Positions 57,302-64,000 of a stretch of DNA of 64,000 nt are shown here, piece by piece; within the stretch, counting starts at the first letter, position 1; every line of letters begins with the position of its first letter. A model generated the notes under the pieces. It did no database searches. It was not told where the DNA came from and saw nothing but the letters and a program-made list of their open reading frames with translations. Where the stretch lies: positions 407,803 through 471,802 of the forward strand of contig NZ_JAHBGI010000003.1 in NCBI RefSeq assembly GCF_018500185.1. Direction: 5' to 3'. Source of the DNA: Litoribacter ruber. Lineage in GTDB: Bacteria; Bacteroidota; Bacteroidia; Cytophagales; Cyclobacteriaceae. The position numbers were made by a program, and so were the translations under genes.

Positions 57302-57911
57302 AATTAATTTGTTAACCCTGTCCGCTTAAGATGGGGCTGCACCAATACGGTACTCCACATCGAACCTGCCTTCCGCAGGCAGGTTTGGACGTAATCCAGC
57401 GTTCAGTCCTTCATTACCCAGTGAGACCTCTGTAGATCATACAGCTCGTTACCGGTAACTACTATGACCTCGGCTGACTTCTTGGCTCATAGAAACCTAG
57501 TCTATTCCAACCCACCCCGCATCCTGGCCCTTCGCTAAAAATATCCACAGGATATTTTCTTTACGCTCAGTCCTCTTGGTAAGGTGAATATCCTTGTGTC
57601 TATCTCTGCCATATCTACCATTTTGGTACTTCCTCCCTATGGAAGGCTGGGACTTCGGTGTGCTGTGCCACCTCATCCGACCTCATGGCCTCAGTATATG
57701 GTTTCCCGCTGGGCGGGACAGGCTCTGTTCGTCAGTACAGACACCGCAGTCTGGCTTACTTCAGTGTATGGGTCACCCCAAACCACCTTGCCACTTGCTT
57801 GGCTTCGGGACAGCCTGTCCCGATAATTTCGGGATTACCCCCGCGCTTAGGGACTTTCACCCGTTGGAACGGTCAACTTTTTGACCTATATTCACCATTC
57901 AAGGCACACAC
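57302..57911 (-). other. Group II intron 5' non-coding domains
   Basis: This 610-base stretch holds the intron RNA domains before the maturase start. It contains several strong stems, including TCGGGACAG/CTGTCCCGA (57805-57823), TCCCGA/TCGGGA (57818-57834), TCCCGC/GCGGGA (57704-57718) and CCTGCCT/AGGCAGG (57365-57383). No independent gene is seen here. Confidence 0.65.
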
Positions 57912-58000
57912 AGCACCTTGGCTCCAGCGGGCAGAACCATGTAATTTAAAACAAACGGCATGGATAGCCCGCCGTCTCCAAGCTGAATCACGTTGTGGGC
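57912..58000 (+). repeat. attC-like site 8 (type A), right part after intron
   Basis: From AGCACCTTGGCTCCAGCGGGC to GCCCGCCGTCTCCAAGCTGA and GTTGTGGGC at 57992-58000. The centre is shorter than in other type A sites. The R''-like left end expected before ACC is cut off by the intron; the far side near 55880 reads TGCCTATGCAT, only partly matching the expected TGCCCACAACAT. Confidence 0.75.
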
Positions 58001-58004
58001 AATT

Positions 58005-58367
58005 ATGCGATTCAAGAGCATAACTAATTCAAGATTAAGTCGTAAATTTAGATTTGGAACAACTAGAAATTTGATTATTAAAGCAGAACAGTTACCTGAC
58101 ATCAATCAATTGCTTTTGACTTTGGAAGGTCAATTCCCCAATTACAAAGTTGGTACATTTGGTTCTAAGCCTCTTAAAAGTATAATTGTTCAAAAATCTG
58201 GCATAATTGGCGCCCAAATAACCCTTCGCAATAACGAAATAATGGTTGATGCATGTTGCCCGAACATATTTGTGTCAGGTTTATTAGGTGCATTAAGTGC
58301 AATTTTCCCACCCTATATTAATTTCGAAATTAAGATTACAGATTTCTTGAGAAGTAAGTACAATTGA
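58005..58367 (+). CDS. Cassette 8: small uncharacterised protein
   Basis: A 120-residue basic protein beginning MRFKSITNSRLSRKFRFG. The centre has a hydrophobic segment IFVSGLLGALSAIFPPYINF that may be a membrane helix or a buried strand. I recognise no family. It starts five bases after the R' box of site 8. No attC-like site follows it, so this end of the array is eroded or was the original array end. Confidence 0.6.
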   Translation: MRFKSITNSRLSRKFRFGTTRNLIIKAEQLPDINQLLLTLEGQFPNYKVGTFGSKPLKSIIVQKSGIIGAQITLRNNEIMVDACCPNIFVSGLLGALSAIFPPYINFEIKITDFLRSKYN

Positions 58368-58457
58368 TAATTTTTTCCAGCTGCCGAGAAGACAAGAAGT
58401 TTATTTAATCAAAGATCTCAAAAACTCAACGCAATGAAATTAGGTCAGATTTAGCTC

Positions 58458-59126
58458 ATGAAGCAAAAAGGTGAAATAGTAATTTATCAGTCAGGTCAAG
58501 ACGCACCTACTATTCACGTGCTTCTTGAAAATGACACCCTTTGGTTGGATCAATATCAGATTTCTGAATTGTTTGGCACTGACGGGACATCAATCGTTAG
58601 GCATATCCGAAATATTTACAAAACCTCTGAATTGGATGAAAAGGCAACTTGTGCAAAAATTACACAAGTTCAACAGGAAGGAGAAAGAACAGTAAAGAGA
58701 CAGATAAAAATCTATAATTTGGATCTGATAATTTCTGTGGGTTATCGTGTTAATTCCAAACAGGGTACAACCTTTAGAATTTGGGCCAACAAGATCATTA
58801 AAGATCATCTGGTAAAAGGCTATACGTTTAACGAAAAGAGGTTATTCGAACTTCAAAAAACAATAAAACTTGTTAATAGAACAATCCAAAGTCTTGGTTC
58901 AGACGATCAGACTAAAGGTATATTTGAAGTTTTAGCTGAATTTTCGACTGCTTTGGATATTCTGGATGATTATGACCATCAAAGATTAAGTTTATCCGAT
59001 ACCCCAATCCAAGCAACTTTTAGAATATCCTACGAGGAAGCAAAACATGCTGTGGATGAATTAAAGAAAAGATTCGGTGGGTCAAGTCTTTTTGGAAATG
59101 AAAAAGACCAATCCTTTAAGGGTTGA
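58458..59126 (+). CDS. RhuM-like virulence-type protein, probably truncated
   Basis: A 222-residue protein starting MKQKGEIVIYQSGQ with LWLDQYQISELFGTDGTSIV and IKIYNLDLIISVGYRVNSKQ followed by FRIWANKIIKDHLVKGY, which is the RhuM family N-terminal domain. RhuM-like proteins are usually about 330 residues and often carry a C-terminal Fic-like or other domain; here the frame stops after SLFGNEKDQSFKG, where the C-terminal domain would begin. It lies outside the cassette-site pattern but inside the accessory zone. Confidence 0.75.
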   Translation: MKQKGEIVIYQSGQDAPTIHVLLENDTLWLDQYQISELFGTDGTSIVRHIRNIYKTSELDEKATCAKITQVQQEGERTVKRQIKIYNLDLIISVGYRVNSKQGTTFRIWANKIIKDHLVKGYTFNEKRLFELQKTIKLVNRTIQSLGSDDQTKGIFEVLAEFSTALDILDDYDHQRLSLSDTPIQATFRISYEEAKHAVDELKKRFGGSSLFGNEKDQSFKG

Positions 59127-59251
59127 AAGTAAACCTGAAGAAAAAGAAATGATGATCAATGTAGTCGTAAATCTTATAAACAGATCATAGAAAGAAGAAA
59201 AGCCCTAAATCCCCGCAGACTCATCCCCTACTCTTAAAATAATATTACAAA

Positions 59252-59605
59252 ATGACCCCAAAAGACACCTTACATAAATGGATTGATGCCTTTAACAGAG
59301 CTGATGTAGAGGCTTTATCAGACCTATATGCAGAGCACGCAATCAACCATCAAGTGGCAAACGAACCGGTGGAAGGAAAAACCGCGATTAAGAAAATGTT
59401 TGAGGAGGAATTTACCAATGCTGAGATGACCTGCATACCGGAAAACGTGTTTGAAGATGGGGAATGGGCCATTTTGGAATGGAAGGACCCAATGGGACTT
59501 CGGGGTTGCGGATTTTTTCAGATTCAAAATGGAAAAATCGTTTTCCAACGCGGTTATTGGGATAAACTATCCTTCTTGAAATCACATAACCTACCAATCG
59601 AGTAA
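59252..59605 (+). CDS. SnoaL-like / NTF2-fold protein
   Basis: A 117-residue single-domain protein with the NTF2-fold pattern: an N-terminal helix (DTLHKWIDAFNRADVEALSD), LYAEHAINHQVANEPVEGKT and IQNGKIVFQRGYWDKLSFL. SnoaL-like proteins include isomerases, hydrolases and many unknowns; the His/Asp lining cannot be tied to a reaction. It is a stand-alone gene. Confidence 0.78.
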   Translation: MTPKDTLHKWIDAFNRADVEALSDLYAEHAINHQVANEPVEGKTAIKKMFEEEFTNAEMTCIPENVFEDGEWAILEWKDPMGLRGCGFFQIQNGKIVFQRGYWDKLSFLKSHNLPIE

Positions 59606-59907
59606 GCTTTGGACAAAAGAATCAAATTTTGACTAATTAGGAAAAACGGGACACCCCTAAAACTTAAAATAACGTTGGTAAGAGATAATGTTATTCACTC
59701 ACAGATTCCACCATCTCCCCAGATGGTTGCGAACCTCAGTGGCCTTATCCGTTTGAGCATACTGGATCTACCCTGATCATCACCTACGTTTGCATTGAGG
59801 GCTGCGGCGAGAAATATGTGAAGCTGTAAACGATGGAATAGGTAAAAGAACTGTCAATAGATGCTTATATTTGATCATGAGTAGGCCATTAAGTCCTTCT
59901 AAAATCC
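59606..59907 (+). pseudogene. Gap with a coding remnant (about 59690-59829)
   Basis: Most of this gap is featureless. From about 59690 one + frame reads LTDSTISPDGCEPQWPYPFE and then HTGSTLIITYVCIEGCGEKY to a stop at 59829, with no start codon available. It looks like the 3' tail of a deleted gene encoding a Cys-containing protein of unknown family. Confidence 0.4.
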
Positions 59908-61047
59908 ATGATCGAAAAAAAGAAAATAGCTATCATAGGCGGCGGGATTGCCGGGCTGACCTTTGCCAGATGCTTGGGCAGCGATGAGTATGACATCAAC
60001 ATATTTGAACGGAAAGAAGATTTTGGGGAAATAGGTGCTGCCATCAGTGTTTTTCCCAATGCACTCTGCGTAATGGATGAATTGGGTCTGCTAGCCGATA
60101 TTCTCAAAAACAGTGGGGAATTCAAAACGGTGTATCTTAAAACCGATAGCGGAGATATTTTAAGCAAGTCGGAGCCCAAAACTGACTATCCTGTAATCTG
60201 CATCCACAGAGCCGACCTACACGCCATACTTTTAAAAAACCTCGACGCCAAATTACACAATAATAGCCCTCTGAAGGAATTGTCCCAATTGGAAAATGGG
60301 CAGATCAAACTCACGTTTGATAACGGCGAAAGTGGCGTGTTTGATGCGGTAATTGGTGCCGACGGCATTCATTCGCAAGTGCGGAAACACGTATTCAATG
60401 ATGGAGAGCCAATTTTCAGAGGCTACAACGTATGGCGTGGCGTGGTAAAAACCGATTTTGACATAGGCTACGGCAGCGAAACTTTCGGAAAAGGCCAAAG
60501 GGTGGGGATAGTGCCTATTAAAGATGGAGTATATGGCTGGTGGGCCACCTGCAATGAAGATTTCATGCAGGATGACAGCCCGGAAGGGGCCAAGGCTAAA
60601 CTTAACAGGCTTTTCTCCAGTTGGCACGCTCCCATCCCGGACCTGATCCGCAAAACCGATAACATCCTAAAAAACGGCATAATGGACCGTAAACTCCGGA
60701 ATGGCTGGACAAAAGGCCCTGTCACTTTGATCGGGGATGCCGCCCACCCCACCACGCCAAATTTGGGGCAAGGTGGGTGTATGGCTATTGAAGGCGCTTA
60801 TATATTGGCAAAGTCCCTGCAAAAATACGGTTTGACCAAAATGGCTTTTGATCGATATGAAGAACTTCATTATCCCAGAGCAAAAAGCATCGTTAAAGAA
60901 AGCTTGAAACTTGGCAAAATGGGGCAACTAACCAATCCCCTACTCATTGGGTTGAGAAATTTCGCATTTAAGGCCATGCCATCCAGCGTGGCCATGAAGA
61001 TGATCGATAAGTACTTTTCTTACAGAGTAACTAAACTGAATATTTAA
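59908..61047 (+). CDS. FAD-dependent monooxygenase (PHBH-type)
   Basis: A 379-residue flavoprotein monooxygenase. It has IAIIGGGIAGLTFARCLG (dinucleotide fold), the middle VIGADGIHSQVRKHVF (DG motif) and GDAAHPTTPNLGQGGCMAIE (GD motif). The class includes salicylate and kynurenine hydroxylases and TetX-like enzymes; the substrate here is unknown. It may be cargo of the accessory region. It precedes an outer-membrane-protein remnant. Confidence 0.86.
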   Translation: MIEKKKIAIIGGGIAGLTFARCLGSDEYDINIFERKEDFGEIGAAISVFPNALCVMDELGLLADILKNSGEFKTVYLKTDSGDILSKSEPKTDYPVICIHRADLHAILLKNLDAKLHNNSPLKELSQLENGQIKLTFDNGESGVFDAVIGADGIHSQVRKHVFNDGEPIFRGYNVWRGVVKTDFDIGYGSETFGKGQRVGIVPIKDGVYGWWATCNEDFMQDDSPEGAKAKLNRLFSSWHAPIPDLIRKTDNILKNGIMDRKLRNGWTKGPVTLIGDAAHPTTPNLGQGGCMAIEGAYILAKSLQKYGLTKMAFDRYEELHYPRAKSIVKESLKLGKMGQLTNPLLIGLRNFAFKAMPSSVAMKMIDKYFSYRVTKLNI

Positions 61048-61442
61048 CATAGAAGCTGGATGCTTGATTGTAAAGTGGAATTAATCACCTGGGCTATTTT
61101 TAAATGTGCATATGGCAATAATCATTATGAGCTCCTTGCTCCTTAGGGAGCGCCGATGATTATTTTCATCCACGGGGTGGGGATGGACTGCAGAACGTTT
61201 GATAGTTCAGTTAGCCACTGGACTTTCTGCCCTTTGGATCAATTACCGGCAGGATTCCAACCTTTTTGATCCTCCATTCTTTTCGTTGGCCAATTATGAA
61301 TTCAACGCACAAAACCGGCTTTTGCTCGGGGCAAGGTTTGCCGTGAGTTACAATTTCACACCGATACCTTAAGGCGTCGGCGGATTCCAATTTAAACATT
61401 TTCTTCTACAGAGACTTTTTAGGTAAAACTATAAAGCTAACC
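61048..61442 (+). pseudogene. Gap with 3' remnant of an outer-membrane barrel gene
   Basis: Bases 61160-61372 read, in one + frame, RLIVQLATGLSALWINYRQD, FFSLANYEFNAQNRLLLGAR and FAVSYNFTPIP before a stop. The alternating pattern and terminal aromatic residues resemble the end of an outer-membrane beta barrel. There is no start, and an in-frame stop lies just upstream. An AATAATCAT...ATGATTATT hairpin (61117-61163) lies at its left edge. Confidence 0.45.
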
Positions 61443-62270
61443 ATGGAGCCAAGAATAGAGGGAAAAACCATCATCATTACGGGAGGCAGTTCGGGTATCG
61501 GGGCTGCTGCAGCCAGAGACTTTGCCAAAAGAGGAGCTAATGTAATCATCACCGGCAGGTCTGACCAGACCAAGCAGCTTGCCGGAGAAATCGGCTGCGA
61601 ATACCATCTGGTGGATTATGCGAAACTGAGCTCTGTCCATGAATTTGCTAACACCATGCTAGCCAACCATCCTAAGATTGATGTACTAATCAATAATGTG
61701 GGCGGTGTAATTGCTGACCGCCAACTTACCGATGATGGTAACGAAATGACTTTCCAGATCAACCACCTAGGTGGATTTTTACTCACTTTGCTTTTAAAAG
61801 ATCGTCTGGAAAAGTCGGCTGCCCTGGTCATCAACACCTCCAGCATGGCCAATAATATGGGTAAAATCAAACTCAAGGACCTCCAAAACGAAAAACCGTA
61901 TAGCTCAATGAGAGCCTACGGACGGGCAAAACTGATGAATATTTTGCACGCCATGGAAATTGTAAACCGTTTTGAAAATGTAAAAGCAGGATCCTTCCAT
62001 CCAGGGGTGGTATCCACGGGATTTGCCCGGGAAGGTGGTTTCTTGGCGAAACTTTTTTACAATACTTTCCTAAAAGACCTCTTCATGATCAGCCCTGAGA
62101 AGGGCGCCGACACCCTGATCTGGATGGTAACCAACCCTGATAAATGGAAGCCGGGAGAATATTATCACAAAAGAAAACCCGGCAAAAAGAACTCCCAAAT
62201 CTCCGACAAACTGGCCTGGAAGTTATGGGAACGCTCCGAGAAGTTAGTGAAAGGGCAAATGGTACCTTAA
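61443..62270 (+). CDS. Short-chain dehydrogenase/reductase
   Basis: A 275-residue SDR with TGGSSGIGAAAARDFAKRGA (TGxxxGIG cofactor site), VLINNVGGVIADR, a catalytic region INTSSMANNMG and YGRAKLMNI (YxxxK). It looks like the retinol dehydrogenase/WWOX-like SDR subgroup, where the loop after the catalytic Ser is long. The substrate is unknown. It is separate from the SDR at 36204-36992 in sequence. Confidence 0.84.
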   Translation: MEPRIEGKTIIITGGSSGIGAAAARDFAKRGANVIITGRSDQTKQLAGEIGCEYHLVDYAKLSSVHEFANTMLANHPKIDVLINNVGGVIADRQLTDDGNEMTFQINHLGGFLLTLLLKDRLEKSAALVINTSSMANNMGKIKLKDLQNEKPYSSMRAYGRAKLMNILHAMEIVNRFENVKAGSFHPGVVSTGFAREGGFLAKLFYNTFLKDLFMISPEKGADTLIWMVTNPDKWKPGEYYHKRKPGKKNSQISDKLAWKLWERSEKLVKGQMVP

Positions 62271-62395
62271 ATCAAGTTGTCCACCTGTGTACTCTTTATT
62301 GCCCATTTCCGTACAGCAAACCATCAAAAACGTCCTCTAATGGCTTCAAGGGGCTCTGGTATAGAACTTGGAGTTGGTAATGGAAATGTAAAATC

Positions 62396-62587
62396 ATGAC
62401 CAACTTCTTACTTTGGTGTATTCTTTTGATCCTGTGTTGGCCGATTGCGCTGGTAGCTATACTCCTCTACCCTTTAATTTGGCTGATCCTGTTGCCTTTC
62501 AGGCTGCTGGGCTGGGCGGTCAATCTTTCATTCGCTTTCATCACAGCTTTATTTATGCTTCCGTTTACTTTGGTAGGGAGGAAATGA
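62396..62587 (+). CDS. Small hydrophobic membrane protein
   Basis: A 63-residue protein with two to three hydrophobic segments (LLWCILLILCWPIALVAILL, WLILLPFRLLGWAV) and a basic end LVGRK. I do not recognise the family. Its length, lack of overlap with other genes and strongly membrane-like composition support a real gene, but no homology can be claimed. Confidence 0.5.
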   Translation: MTNFLLWCILLILCWPIALVAILLYPLIWLILLPFRLLGWAVNLSFAFITALFMLPFTLVGRK

Positions 62588-62663
62588 AAAAATGGGCCAC
62601 GAAGAATACCAACCTGCCTGTATTCTAAGGTTAAAGCAAGTAAAATAGTACAATTTTTCAATT

Positions 62664-63659
62664 TTATGCCGCAAACTTTAGGGTATCCACATAAGGGGAT
62701 TGCCTGTTAACGACTGCAAATATCCTGGCTATTATTTTGTTTCTCACAATGTTGAGTGTGCTCATTTCATTTTTTCCCTCCGATATCCTCTTTTCGTAAT
62801 ACAGCTTCATTTCGGTGTTGTGCTGTATCGAGGTCCCCGCACATAGTGTCAGCAGGGTCTTTATACTTTTGTTGGCAAGGTGGCTTGTCTTTGTTTTGCC
62901 CCTGTAGGTGCCTGATGCGTTGGGAAAGGGTGCAGTGCCTGAATAGCTGGCAAACTTTCTCCATGAGCTGAACCTGGTAAACCCTCCGGTCAGCACAATC
63001 ATGGCAAGGGCAGTTTGTGGCCCCACTCCCTTAATGGAGGTTATAAGCTTGTATTGGTTTTTCAACATTTCGTCCTCATTGACCAGCCTGATCATCTCTT
63101 TCTCCACTTTGGCAATCTGCAAAGTCAGGCACTCTATCATGTCTTCCTGTGTCTTTGCGTATACTTTTCCTTCCTGGGGACCGAAAACTCTTTTATATTC
63201 GCCCAGTGAGGCCTTGAAGCCGGCCCTTTGCTTTACCAGACGACTTCTTAGCGTCACGAGCTTTTTGAGCTCTTCCAGGACAGCTGACGGCATTTCGTAC
63301 ATGGCCAGCCTTTCCCTTTTCTCATAGGCATATTCCGCTATGAACTCGGAATCTGCCTTATCCGATTTACCCCTTCTTATGCCCATGGACCTTTTTAATT
63401 CCAGGCCCGGGACGATTGAAAAGGAGAAACCATGGGTGCTAAGAAAAACAGCAAGGTTCCGTGAATAAATGCCTGTAGATTCAAAAACTACCAGTATTTC
63501 CCTTGCAAGGACTTCACCTATATGATCCATTATCCATTCCACAAGCTGGGCAAACCCCTCTTCGTCGTTGGAAAACACCTCATGCAGACGCCCGTTTCTC
63601 AGGAAAACATCAATGGTGGATTTGCTGACATCGATTCCGATAAAAACTTTAAATTTCAT
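62664..63659 (-). CDS. IS110-family transposase
   Basis: A 331-residue transposase. The N-terminal DEDD/RuvC-like domain begins with FIGIDVSKSTIDVF, continues with VFESTGIYSRNL and has the later acidic KSDKADSEFIAEYA. The C-terminal Tnp_20 (IS116/IS110/IS902) domain shows SIKGVGPQTALAMIV and FASYSGTAPFPNASG, the latter containing the Ser of the catalytic Ser motif. IS110 elements insert without terminal inverted repeats and without target duplication, so the ends cannot be read here. The element is complete at the protein level. Confidence 0.88.
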   Translation of the reverse strand: MKFKVFIGIDVSKSTIDVFLRNGRLHEVFSNDEEGFAQLVEWIMDHIGEVLAREILVVFESTGIYSRNLAVFLSTHGFSFSIVPGLELKRSMGIRRGKSDKADSEFIAEYAYEKRERLAMYEMPSAVLEELKKLVTLRSRLVKQRAGFKASLGEYKRVFGPQEGKVYAKTQEDMIECLTLQIAKVEKEMIRLVNEDEMLKNQYKLITSIKGVGPQTALAMIVLTGGFTRFSSWRKFASYSGTAPFPNASGTYRGKTKTSHLANKSIKTLLTLCAGTSIQHNTEMKLYYEKRISEGKNEMSTLNIVRNKIIARIFAVVNRQSPYVDTLKFAA

Positions 63660-64000
63660 AACTTTACAATAGTTTAAAGTGAAGTTGCTAAAACTATTAC
63701 CTTTAGAAGGTCTGGAAACCTATAATTCTAACTGGTTCTGAAGCAACTGAATTAAGAATGGGGACTGATACAGGCAATAGGTCTTTCCTGGACGGCAGCT
63801 AAGTTCACCCCATTCTTTTTTTGTTTAAGATACGCTATTAGGTATAATTCACCAATAGATGTCAAAAACACCCTTTAACGGGTCTCAGAGGCAGTTTATT
63901 TGAATAGTTATATTATGCAAATCTAAAGGACGGCAGTCAGGGTTCTCACGAAGTCGCACAAAGGCTTCTTCGCGGAGAAAAATATAAAAGCTTGAGAAAA
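63660..64000 (-). ncRNA. IS110 upstream non-coding region, candidate bridge RNA
   Basis: Upstream of the transposase (63754-63817) a stem AAGAATGGGG / CCCCATTCTT encloses a 44-base loop with further pairing options. In IS110 elements such as IS621, the non-coding end encodes a bridge RNA with two internal loops that guide target and donor DNA; this is established for the family, and the structure here is only suggested. The rest of the gap to the window end holds CACGAAGTCGCACAAAGGC, a copy of the dispersed repeat family. Confidence 0.35.

Larger units (their letters stand above)
55891..57911 (-). mobile_element. Group II intron (class C-like) inserted in attC-like site 8
   Basis: The intron lies antisense to the cassettes. 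On the minus strand it opens GTGTGTGCCTTGAATGG near 57911 (two GTG phases possible) with the typical GGGTGAAAGTCCCT a little later. It ends CTACTCGAT at 55891, preceded by domain V-like GAACCGC...GTGGTGTGAGAC. Its 5' exon is the bottom strand of an attC-like site (57912-58000), as known for class C-attC introns. The total is about 2.02 kb. The 3' exon (TATGCATAGGC) matches the expected R''-like box only in part. Confidence 0.75.
45944..58367 (+). mobile_element. Integron-like gene cassette array (cassettes 0-8)
   Basis: Nine head-to-tail cassettes separated by seven intact and one interrupted attC-like sites. Borders (at the G of GTT): 45944, 46806, 48863, 49711, 50734, 51705, 52720, 53625 and 57992. 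Cassettes 0-6 are 850-2060 bases long; cassette 7 is about 2.35 kb without the group II intron. Each cassette starts with GTT plus 6-7 variable bases and ends with their exact reverse complement at the start of the next site, for cassettes 0 to 6. The array is AT-rich compared with the flanking chromosome. The right end is decayed: no attC follows cassette 8. Confidence 0.85.

Noticed and set aside
46679..58000. CRISPR-like array suggested by repeated sequences
   Set aside because: The repeats are about 136 bases long, occur roughly every 1-2 kb with genes in between and have complementary ends, which is the pattern of integron sites and not of CRISPR.
58458..59126. RhuM-like gene as cassette 9
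   Set aside because: No R''-like box or attC-like arms separate it from cassette 8, and there is no R' box at its start.

Overview
The window looks like the chromosome of a gliding-type Bacteroidota, most likely order Cytophagales (Cyclobacteriaceae-like). Pointers are the type IX secretion genes sprA, porU and porV, a TonB-dependent receptor paired with a DUF4249 lipoprotein, DUF4494 and DUF6266-type proteins, and the ruvA-sprA-gcvH order. No rRNA, tRNA or CRISPR array was recognised.

Positions 1-42266 are mostly ordinary chromosome. The left part has the 3' end of a malic enzyme gene, ruvA, sprA, gcvH, a VanZ-like protein and a TonB-like protein, then yicC, a large PD40/outer-membrane protein, an FAD oxidoreductase, a metallo-beta-lactamase-fold hydrolase, a phosphatidylserine synthase, porU-porV and a degenerate M16 protein. 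Next come a HepT-MntA-type toxin-antitoxin pair with an HTH fused to the antitoxin, a glycosyltransferase, transporters, an exonuclease, a KefB-like antiporter, a patatin-like protein, an SDR, an HD protein, a broken VapBC pair and a TonB receptor operon. Intergenic gaps carry several families of degenerate repeats.

Positions 42881-58367 are the striking part. Two related DUF6266-like proteins precede a tyrosine recombinase (44724-45839). Directly after it lies a 19-bp perfect hairpin and then a head-to-tail array of about nine gene cassettes, all on the + strand, separated by seven intact and one interrupted attC-like sites of about 136 bp. For each of the seven cassettes with both ends intact, the first 8-10 bases are the exact reverse complement of the R''-like box at its end, as in integron cassettes. 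The neighbouring recombinase appears XerD-like and seems to lack the insertion typical of IntI. Cassettes encode a membrane protein, a PD-(D/E)XK-like nuclease candidate, lipoproteins and exported proteins, a mercury-uptake pair (MerT-HMA fusion plus GDCCVxC protein), and a Crp regulator/reductase/LamG-like trio. The eighth attC is split by a class-C-like group II intron whose reverse transcriptase is broken at a small palindrome.

Positions 58368-64000 are a mixed accessory zone: a truncated RhuM-like gene, a SnoaL-like protein, coding remnants, an FAD monooxygenase, an SDR, a small membrane protein and an IS110-family transposase with a structured upstream non-coding region that could be a bridge RNA.
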